A stretch of 46,292 nt of DNA from NCBI RefSeq assembly GCF_003264365.1, contig NZ_PYAK01000047.1, positions 1-46,292 of the forward strand, given 5' to 3'. Position numbers and translations under genes: made by a program. The notes beneath the pieces were generated by a model, which was given only the letters and a program-made list of their open reading frames with translations, did no database searches and was not told the origin of the DNA. Positions 39,380 to 46,292 of this stretch are shown here, one piece after another (position 1 is the stretch's first letter; every line of letters starts with the position of its first letter). This DNA comes from Micromonospora noduli (GTDB lineage Bacteria; Actinomycetota; Actinomycetes; Mycobacteriales; Micromonosporaceae).

Positions 39380-40561
39380 ATGGCCGAATATCTCGTCCTC
39401 GCTCTGGTCCTGCTCGGTGTGCTGATCGCCGGCACAGTCGGGCTGGTCGTGCCGCGATTGCGGCGACGGCCCGAGCCCCCGCTGCCACGCACGGAGGTCG
39501 ACACCAGGGCCGAGGAGGATCTCGCCGGCCCGCCGGTCGAGGCACCGGAGTCCGATCTGTCCACCGGCGTCCTGGTCGAGCCGCCGCCGGTGCTCGAACC
39601 ACAGGTCGAGGTCCCCGAGCCGACCGCCGGGCGGCTGGTCCGGCTCCGCTCGCGGCTGTCGCGCTCACAGAACGTGTTCGGCAAGAGCCTGCTCGGCCTG
39701 CTCGCCCGCGACCACCTCGACGAGGACGTCTGGGAGGAGATCGAGGACAGCCTGATCACCGCCGACGTCGGCGTCGACGCCACCCGCGACATCGTCGACC
39801 GGCTCCGCGAGCGCACCCGGGTGCTCGGCACCCGCTCGGCCTCCGAGCTGCGGGCCCTGCTCGCCGCCGAGCTGGTCAACGCGCTCGACCCGAGCCTGGA
39901 CCGCTCGTTGCGGACCGCCCCCAAGGACGGCGTGCCGGCTGTGGTCCTGGTCGTCGGCGTCAACGGCGCAGGCAAGACCACCACCTGCGGCAAGATCGCC
40001 CGGGTGCTGGTGGCCGACGGACGCAGCGTGCTGCTCGGCGCGGCGGACACCTTCCGGGCCGCCGCGGCCGACCAACTGGAGACCTGGGGCTCGCGCGTCG
40101 GAGCCGAGACCGTGCGGGGGCCCGAGGCCGCCGACCCGGCAAGCGTCGCCTTCGACGCCGTCAAGCGCGGCATCGACACCGGCGTGGACACCGTGCTCAT
40201 CGACACCGCCGGCCGCCTGCAGAACAAGGTCGGCCTGATGGACGAGCTGGGCAAGGTCAAGCGCGTGGTGGAGAAGCAGGGCCCGATCGACGAGACACTG
40301 CTCATCCTGGACGCCACCACCGGGCAGAACGGCCTGGAGCAGGCCCGGGTCTTCACCGAGGTGGTCAACGTGACCGGTGTGGTGCTGACCAAGCTCGACG
40401 GCACCGCCAAGGGTGGCATCGTGATCGCCGTGCAGCGCAAGCTGGGCATCCCCGTGAAGCTGGTCGGCCTCGGCGAAGGCAAGGACGATCTGGCCCCGTT
40501 CGACCCGGCGCAGTTCGTCGACGCGTTGCTGGGGACCGAGGCCACCGGCCGGGACGCGTAG
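39380..40561 (+). CDS. ftsY: Signal recognition particle receptor FtsY
   Basis: A 393-residue SRP GTPase receptor. It has an N-terminal transmembrane helix (about 4-24, LVLALVLLGVLIAGTVGLVV), an acidic Pro-rich A-domain (about 30-80) and the N-domain helices (NVFGKSLLGLLARDHLDEDV ... VGVDATRDIVDRL). In the G-domain, G1 is GVNGAGKTTT (193-202), DTFRAAAADQLETW is the insertion box, G3 is DTAGR, G4 TKLDGTAKGG, and it closes with GLGEGKDDLAPF. ATG 39380 has AGGA 7 nt upstream; the same bases can be read as a CAGGAT -10 box 6 nt before the start. It delivers ribosome-SRP complexes to the translocon. Position next to smc is conserved. Confidence 0.97.
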   Translation: MAEYLVLALVLLGVLIAGTVGLVVPRLRRRPEPPLPRTEVDTRAEEDLAGPPVEAPESDLSTGVLVEPPPVLEPQVEVPEPTAGRLVRLRSRLSRSQNVFGKSLLGLLARDHLDEDVWEEIEDSLITADVGVDATRDIVDRLRERTRVLGTRSASELRALLAAELVNALDPSLDRSLRTAPKDGVPAVVLVVGVNGAGKTTTCGKIARVLVADGRSVLLGAADTFRAAAADQLETWGSRVGAETVRGPEAADPASVAFDAVKRGIDTGVDTVLIDTAGRLQNKVGLMDELGKVKRVVEKQGPIDETLLILDATTGQNGLEQARVFTEVVNVTGVVLTKLDGTAKGGIVIAVQRKLGIPVKLVGLGEGKDDLAPFDPAQFVDALLGTEATGRDA

Positions 40562-40567
40562 TCTCGG

Positions 40568-41431
40568 GTGACCACTGACGATCGCGCGTACGCGGGCTGG
40601 CGTGACCCCGGCCATCCTTCGCAGCGCCTCGGGAGACCGTACGTGACTTCGCAGGAGATCCCGCTGCACGGCGGCAACGTGAGCACCGTTGTCCGCGTGG
40701 GTGACACGGTCCGACGCAACGCCGGGCCGTGGACCCCGTCCGTGCACGCGCTGCTGCGCCACCTGGAGTACGTGGGGTTCACCGGCGCCCCCCGGGCGCT
40801 CGGGATGGACGAGCGCAACCGTGAGGTGCTGTCGTACCTGGAGGGGGAGTGCGGAGAATATCCGCTCGCCCCGCACTGGGTGACCGACGAGGCCCTGGTC
40901 ACCGTCGCCACCATGCTGCGGATGTTCCACGACGCGCAGTACGGCTTCACCCCTCCGCAGGCGGCGGTCTGGCGCTCGTTCGGGCCCCCACCACCGGACA
41001 CCGAGGTGATCTGCCACCACGACGCCGCGCCGCACAACGTGATCTGGCGTCCGGACGGCACCCTCGGGCTGATCGACTTCGACCTCGCCTCGCCCGGAGC
41101 GCGGATCTACGACGTGGCGTACGCGGCCTGGACCTGGGTGCCGATCTTCGCGGACCGGGACTCGATCACGCTGGGCTGGAAGCACCCGGACCGCCCGCGC
41201 CGCCTCCGGCTCTTCGCCGACGCGTACGGGCTGATCCCCCGGGACCGGCACCGGCTGATCCGGACCATCCGCAAACGGATCGTGGACCACGTCGAGGGGA
41301 TCCGGCGGATGGCCGCCGCCGGTGAGCCGGCGTTCGTCCGGATCGTGCACAAGGGCCACCTGCGTCGACCGATGCGCGATCTGCGGCTGCTCGACTACGA
41401 GCGGCACACCCTGGAGAACGCCCTCCGCTGA
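40568..41431 (+). CDS. Aminoglycoside phosphotransferase-family kinase
   Basis: A 287-residue protein-kinase-like phosphotransferase. The catalytic loop is CHHDAAPHNVIW (D152, N157; Brenner-type HxDxxxxN), and the metal site is LIDFDLASPGARIYDVAYA (D170/D172). Upstream, TVVRVGDTVRRNAGPWTPSV holds the ATP-pocket basic residue, and MDERNREVLSYLEGE is the hinge. It ends with an arginine-rich helical segment. The substrate could be a sugar, an amine or an antibiotic; the APH fold alone does not imply resistance. GTG 40568 lies 6 nt after ftsY with no strong Shine-Dalgarno. TAGTCT overlaps the ftsY stop but is only 3 nt from the GTG, too close for a leaderless start. Confidence 0.85.
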   Translation: MTTDDRAYAGWRDPGHPSQRLGRPYVTSQEIPLHGGNVSTVVRVGDTVRRNAGPWTPSVHALLRHLEYVGFTGAPRALGMDERNREVLSYLEGECGEYPLAPHWVTDEALVTVATMLRMFHDAQYGFTPPQAAVWRSFGPPPPDTEVICHHDAAPHNVIWRPDGTLGLIDFDLASPGARIYDVAYAAWTWVPIFADRDSITLGWKHPDRPRRLRLFADAYGLIPRDRHRLIRTIRKRIVDHVEGIRRMAAAGEPAFVRIVHKGHLRRPMRDLRLLDYERHTLENALR

Positions 41432-41557
41432 GCGCCGGTCGGGCGATGCTCGGCCGGGGGTGTCAGGCGCACCGGTCGATGCCGCTGACCGGTCAGCCAT
41501 CGACGTTCACCGTCCGGTCGATCCACAGTCGTCCATGCTGCTGACTGTGCGGAGTTC

Positions 41558-41594
41558 GTGACACGTCCGAAACAACCCGTCACGAAACGGAAAC
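41558..41594 (+). promoter_or_regulatory. GlnR box upstream of amt-glnB-glnD
   Basis: GTGAC-N6-GAAAC (41558-41573), 5 nt, then GTCAC-N6-GAAAC (41579-41594). This matches the tandem GTnAC-n6-GaAAC sites known for GlnR at the Streptomyces amtB-glnK-glnD promoter, except that the inner spacer is 5 rather than 6. All four pentamers are perfect. It lies 113 bp before the amt start, so the operon should be activated under nitrogen limitation. The rest of the 275-bp gap shows no gene. Confidence 0.85.
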
Positions 41595-41706
41595 CCGCAC
41601 GGGACCCAAAGTGAAACAGCCGGCCGCGAAGCTTCCGCGCAACCGGCCTACGGGCGACGCTGCCCCGGAAAGCCGCGAAGGAGGACTTCACCTTTAGGAG
41701 GCCAGC

Positions 41707-43119
<1,413 letters not shown>

Positions 43120-43144
43120 CGTTCCTAGGATGGAGGGGTTGGAC

Positions 43145-43483
43145 ATGAAGCTGGTGACCGCAGTCATCAAGCCGTACCAACTGGACGCGGTGAAGGAGGC
43201 CCTGCACGCCCTCGGGGTGGCCGGGCTGACCGTCAGCGAGGTTCAGGGGTACGGGCGCCAGAAGGGGCACACCGAGGTCTACCGGGGTGCCGAGTACACG
43301 GTCGAGTTCCTGCCCAAGATCCGGGTCGAGGTGCTCACCGACGAGATCGACGTCGACAAGGTGGTGGACGCCATCGTCGGAGCGGCCCGCACGGGCAAGA
43401 TCGGTGACGGCAAGGTCTGGGTCACCGGTGTCGAAGAGGTCGTCCGGGTACGTACCGGCGAACGCGGCCTCGACGCACTCTGA
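43145..43483 (+). CDS. glnB: Nitrogen regulatory protein PII (GlnB/GlnK)
   Basis: A 112-residue trimeric signal protein. T-loop GRQKGHTEVYRGAEYTVEFL with Tyr51 retained, the residue modified by GlnD (adenylylated in Streptomyces). The B-loop TGKIGDGKVWV and C-loop VVRVRTGERG are intact. ATG 43145 gives the classic start MKLVTAVIKPYQLD and has a GGAGGGG about 8 nt upstream. It lies 25 nt after amt and 16 nt before glnD. In this context it should gate the transporter. Because it is amt-linked, glnK is an equally valid name. Confidence 0.97.
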   Translation: MKLVTAVIKPYQLDAVKEALHALGVAGLTVSEVQGYGRQKGHTEVYRGAEYTVEFLPKIRVEVLTDEIDVDKVVDAIVGAARTGKIGDGKVWVTGVEEVVRVRTGERGLDAL

Positions 43484-43499
43484 CGCGGCCACTACCGAC

Positions 43500-45830
43500 A
43501 TGACCTCGTTGATCAAGAAGAACGCGTCAGGACCCGCCGATGACGGCGACGCGAACCTCTTGATCAACGAGGTCGTCGGCGTTCCCGGGGGGATCGGGGA
43601 AGCGGCCCGGCGGGGACGGGCCGCCGCGTACGACTCGTTCCTGCGGGGGTTGCTGCCGGAGCGGGACGGGGTGGCACTGCTGGCGGTCGGAGGGTTGGGT
43701 CGGCGGCAGTGTGCCCCGTACGGCGACCTCGACCTGGTGCTGCTGCACGCCGGGGTGCCCGGCACTGACGAGTTGGCCGCCTCGGTCTGGTACCCGATCT
43801 GGGACGCGGGCCTGCGGCTCGACCATTCCGTCCGTACCGTCGCCGAGGCGCTCTCGGTGGCCCAGGACGACGTCAAGGTCGCCCTCGGGCTGCTCGACGC
43901 CCGGTTGATCGTGGGGGATCAGGCGCTGGCCGACGCGCTGATCCGCACCGCCGCCGATCACTGGCGACGCACCGCGGTCCGGCACCTGCCCGGCCTGCGG
44001 GAGGTCACCGAAGCCCGTTGGCAGTCCCACGGTGAGCTGGCGTTCCTGCTGGAGGGCGACCTCAAGGAGGCCGCCGGTGGTCTGCGTGACGTGGGGCTGC
44101 TGCGGGCGATCTCCGCCGCCGGCATCACCGACGCGCTGCGTCCCGCCGTACGCGCCGCCCACCTGCGCCTGTTGGACACCCGCGACGCGCTGCACCAGCA
44201 GGTCGGCCGACGGGTCGACCGGCTGGTCGCCCAGGAGCGCGACGGAGTGGCCAACCTGCTCGGCCTGCGACAACTCCAGCCCGGCGCGTCTGACGGCGCG
44301 CGGCGGCCTGGAGCCGTCGTGGAAGACGGCGACGCGCTGCTGCGTCGGGTCGCCGGTGACGCCCGCACGGTCAGCCACGCCCTGGACGACGCCTTCCGGG
44401 CCGCCGACCGGCTGCGCTCCGGCCGCTCCCGGGGTGGCAACGGCCGCCCCGCCCGCCGCCCGGTCGCCCGCGACGTGGTCGAACACGACGGCGAGTTGGT
44501 GCTCGCCCGCACGGCGATCGGGGCGCGCCCCGACCCGAGCCTTTCGCTGCGGGTGGCCGCCGCGTCGGCCACCACCCGGATCCCCATCGCGCGGGCCACC
44601 TGCGAGTGGCTGGCGGCGTACTGCCCGCCCCTGCCGGCTCCCTGGCCGGCCGAGGCCCGAGCCGCGCTGATCACCCTGCTCGGCGCCGGCGCCGGCCTGG
44701 TGCCGGCCTGGGAGACCTGCGACAGGTACGGGCTGGTCGACGGCTGGCTGCCCGAGTGGACCCGGCTACGCAGCCTGCCCCAGCACAACCCGGTACACCG
44801 CTTCACCCTCGACCGGCACCTCGTGCAGACCGCGCACGAGGCCAGCCGGCACGCCCGGGAGGTGGAGCGCCCCGACCTGCTGCTCCTCGGCGCTCTCCTG
44901 CACGACATCGGCAAGGGCCTCCCTGGTGACCACAGCACCGTCGGTGTGCCGGTTGCCCAGGCGGTGGCCACCACTGTCGGTCTGCCCACCGCGGAGGTCG
45001 AGCTGATCGGCAAGCTGGTCCGGCTGCACCTGCTGCTGCCCGACGTGGCCACCCGCCGGGACCTGAGCGACCCGGTCACCATCGCCTCGGTGGCCGAGGC
45101 GGTCGGTGACACCGGCACCCTCGACGTGCTGCACGCGTTGGTCCGCGCCGACGCGGCGGCGACCGGGCCGGCGGCCTGGTCCGACTGGAAGGGCCGCCTC
45201 GTCGCCGAGCTGGTCGCCCGGGTTCGCACCGCGCTGGACACCGGCGTACTCCCCGAGCCACCCGCCCCGAACCCGGAGCTGCTGGCCGGGCCACTGCCGG
45301 TCGTCCACCTGACCGGCGACCGGGTGTCGGTAGCGGCGGCCGACCGGCGTGGTCTGCTCGCCACGGTGGCCGGCTGCCTGGCGCTGCACCGGCTGGAGGT
45401 GATCTCCGCGGACGCCTCCGCCGTCGACGGCCGGGCCCTGGTCGAGTGCCGGGTGCAGCCCCGTTACGGTCTTCCGCCGGACCCGGTCCCCCTCCGCGCC
45501 GACCTGCGCCGGGCGGTCGCCGGCGACGTGTCGGTCATCCAACGGCTGCGCGGCCGTGCGCTCGCCAGCCGTGGCGGTGGCGCGGCTCCACGAGTGGTCT
45601 GGCACCGCGAGGCGGCCACCGACGCCGTACTGCTGGAACTGCGCGCCGCCGACGCCGCCGGGCTGCTCTACCGGGTCGCCTGCGCGCTCGACGAGGCCGG
45701 CGCCCTGGTCCGCGCGGCCCGCATCTCCACCCTCGGCGCCGACGTGGTCGACGCCTTCTACCTGGTCGGCGGTTGGCCGGACGACGCCACCCGGGCCCGC
45801 CTGGAGGCCGCGGTCCTCGCCGCCGTCTGA
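43500..45830 (+). CDS. glnD: PII uridylyl/adenylyltransferase GlnD
   Basis: A 776-residue sensor enzyme modifying PII in response to nitrogen. The nucleotidyltransferase motif is VGGLGRRQCAPYGDLDLVLL (GG 64-65, D76/D78). The HD domain is at about residues 435-560, with LLLLGALLHDIGKGLPGDHS (H468/D469). Two ACT glutamine-sensing domains follow at about 609-660 (VSVAAADRRGLLATVAG) and 709-776 (LLELRAADAAGLLYRVA). ATG 43500 is the only ATG/GTG in frame before the conserved core, but it lacks a Shine-Dalgarno. The first about 25 residues, including LIKKNASG and LLINEV, are encoded by a 16-bp inverted repeat. The N-terminus is therefore unusual and the true start uncertain. Between about 270 and 350 an Arg/Gly-rich stretch looks low-complexity. 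Confidence 0.93.
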   Translation: MTSLIKKNASGPADDGDANLLINEVVGVPGGIGEAARRGRAAAYDSFLRGLLPERDGVALLAVGGLGRRQCAPYGDLDLVLLHAGVPGTDELAASVWYPIWDAGLRLDHSVRTVAEALSVAQDDVKVALGLLDARLIVGDQALADALIRTAADHWRRTAVRHLPGLREVTEARWQSHGELAFLLEGDLKEAAGGLRDVGLLRAISAAGITDALRPAVRAAHLRLLDTRDALHQQVGRRVDRLVAQERDGVANLLGLRQLQPGASDGARRPGAVVEDGDALLRRVAGDARTVSHALDDAFRAADRLRSGRSRGGNGRPARRPVARDVVEHDGELVLARTAIGARPDPSLSLRVAAASATTRIPIARATCEWLAAYCPPLPAPWPAEARAALITLLGAGAGLVPAWETCDRYGLVDGWLPEWTRLRSLPQHNPVHRFTLDRHLVQTAHEASRHAREVERPDLLLLGALLHDIGKGLPGDHSTVGVPVAQAVATTVGLPTAEVELIGKLVRLHLLLPDVATRRDLSDPVTIASVAEAVGDTGTLDVLHALVRADAAATGPAAWSDWKGRLVAELVARVRTALDTGVLPEPPAPNPELLAGPLPVVHLTGDRVSVAAADRRGLLATVAGCLALHRLEVISADASAVDGRALVECRVQPRYGLPPDPVPLRADLRRAVAGDVSVIQRLRGRALASRGGGAAPRVVWHREAATDAVLLELRAADAAGLLYRVACALDEAGALVRAARISTLGADVVDAFYLVGGWPDDATRARLEAAVLAAV
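43502..43574. repeat. 16-bp inverted repeat spanning the glnD start region
   Basis: GACCTCGTTGATCAAG (43502-43517) is the perfect reverse complement of CTTGATCAACGAGGTC (43559-43574), with 41 nt between. The left arm begins within the glnD start codon. Each arm contains the self-complementary TTGATCAA. Confidence 0.85.
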
Positions 45831-45840
45831 TCCACGGTTG

Positions 45841-45966
45841 CCGTCCTGGCCAGCGCTGCCGTCCTGGCCAGCGCTGCCGTCCTGGCCAGCGCTGCCGTCC
45901 TGGCCAGCGCTGCCGTTCGGGCCAGCGCTGCCGTTCGGGCCAGCGCTGCCGTTCGGGCCGAGGCTG
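45841..45966. repeat. 18-bp minisatellite, seven copies, directly after glnD
   Basis: Four copies of CCGTCCTGGCCAGCGCTG, two of CCGTTCGGGCCAGCGCTG and one diverged copy. On the minus strand the repeat reads as a Gly-X-Y series (GQDGSA and GPNGSA units), because 18 is a multiple of three. It begins 10 bp after the glnD stop. Confidence 0.9.
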
Positions 45967-46096
45967 CGGTTTGGGGGTCGAGGCGTGCTGCCTCTGCGGC
46001 TACCGGTTCTCTTCGGCGACCTCGCGGCCCTGCCACCTCGGCCCTGCCACCCGGGGCCAGCCATGAAGCAGGCCCGCCAGCCCTCGTGCCCCTTTC

Positions 46097-46142
46097 AGCG
46101 CTATACCTCAGAGGCATATTTATACCTCTGAGGTATAGCGCT
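46097..46142. promoter_or_regulatory. Paired palindromic operator-like sites in an 18-bp inverted repeat
   Basis: AGCGCTATACCTCAGAGG (46097-46114) is the perfect reverse complement of CCTCTGAGGTATAGCGCT (46125-46142), with a 10-nt AT-rich centre. Inside it are two 17-bp palindromes, TATACCTCAGAGGCATA (46102-46118, one mismatch) and TATACCTCTGAGGTATA (46121-46137, perfect), centres 19 bp apart. This looks like a tandem dimer-binding site over a promoter. PadR or GntR-type recognition is conceivable. The controlled gene is probably beyond the window. Confidence 0.6.
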
Positions 46143-46205
46143 CTCCGCGATGTCCGCCGCCGATTGCGTCCGCTGACGTCTGTCAGCTCTGCTTGCCGCC
46201 GCCGC

Positions 46206-46292
46206 CAAGCGCCGCCCGCAAGCGCCGCCCGCAAGCGCCGCCCGCAAGCGCCGCCCGCAAGCGCCGCCCGCAAGCGCCGCCCGCAAGCGCCG
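46206..46292. repeat. 13-bp minisatellite running off the window edge
   Basis: Six copies plus 9 bp of CAAGCGCCGCCCG from 46206 to the window end. Because 13 is not a multiple of three, the array is unlikely to be coding. The interval 45967-46292 shows no convincing gene. Confidence 0.85.

Noticed and set aside
40559..40570. Leaderless promoter TAGTCT for the phosphotransferase gene
   Set aside because: Only 3 nt separate the box from GTG 40568, so transcription would start inside the coding region.
39229..41061. Open frame extending the PhoD gene upstream for about 610 codons, antisense to ftsY and the phosphotransferase
   Set aside because: Ser/Arg/Thr-rich shadow sequence. The PhoD domain begins exactly at ATG 39228, which has its own -10 box.
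44766..46064. 432-codon minus-strand frame with Gly-X-Y repeats as a collagen-like gene
   Set aside because: It runs antisense through half of glnD, has no good ribosome binding site and no other protein features. Reported only as an observation about the repeat.
45841..46292. CRISPR-like repeats
   Set aside because: The units are adjacent tandem copies of 18 and 13 bp without spacers, and no cas genes are near.

Overview
The window is very GC-rich, uses GTG starts freely, and has tightly overlapped operons (ATGA/GTGA junctions) and many TANNNT -10 boxes. It carries typical actinomycete families: an XRE regulator with a DUF397 partner, DUF3515, a SepIVA/DivIVA-like protein, CofC of F420 synthesis and an MmpL transporter. 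Together these point to a filamentous actinobacterium, most likely Micromonosporaceae (Micromonospora-like). That assignment is inference from content and style, not from a marker comparison. I see no tRNA, rRNA, CRISPR array, insertion sequence or prophage.

Layout. 1-5.4 kb: cofC (5' part), a PlsC acyltransferase, gpsA, a Cys/Met-type PLP enzyme, an orphan PrmC-like methyltransferase with a structured leader, and a ROK sugar kinase-like protein. 5.4-11.2 kb: the XRE/DUF397 pair, a small unknown protein, ddl, DUF3515, a HTH-less AsnC/RAM protein, thiL, a GNAT and rpmB. 11.5-22.4 kb: a DAK2/FakA-like protein, recG, an LPXTG surface protein, rsmD-coaD, sepIVA, a DUF177 gene-rpmF-plsX-rnc-mutM. 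22.5-27.5 kb: envelope genes (MMPL exporter, GH114-like lipoprotein, CAP-domain anchored protein) and a small coiled-coil protein. 27.9-32.1 kb: smc and a HAD phosphatase. 32.1-39.2 kb: accessory block with a secreted beta-propeller protein, a divergent winged-helix regulator, a frameshifted DinB gene, UspA, a DHA2 drug exporter under an apparent MarR operator, and a PhoD-like phosphatase. 39.4-45.8 kb: ftsY, a small-molecule phosphotransferase, then the nitrogen operon amt-glnB-glnD behind a clear GlnR box. 45.8-46.3 kb: two minisatellites flanking a pair of palindromic operator-like sites.

The backbone cofC-gpsA-ddl-thiL-recG-rsmD-coaD-sepIVA-rnc-mutM-smc-ftsY-amt-glnB-glnD is the conserved actinobacterial order also known from mycobacteria. 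It couples phospholipid precursor synthesis (plsC, gpsA, plsX), peptidoglycan precursor synthesis (ddl), ribosome biogenesis (rpmB, rpmF, rsmD, rnc), chromosome maintenance (recG, mutM, smc), protein targeting (ftsY) and nitrogen sensing.

No clearly new multi-gene system is visible. The most interesting signals are in expression architecture. At least six genes have a TANNNT -10 box 6-8 nt before the start codon (leaderless mRNA candidates). At rsmD and ddl such a box instead precedes a tiny ORF (6 and 16 codons) whose stop lies on or beside the downstream start codon. Other points worth checking are a leader with mutually exclusive anti-Shine-Dalgarno pairing before the orphan methyltransferase, a dispersed 12-bp inverted repeat present twice, an inverted repeat that supplies the start codon of glnD, and a tandem duplication of the marR 3' end.
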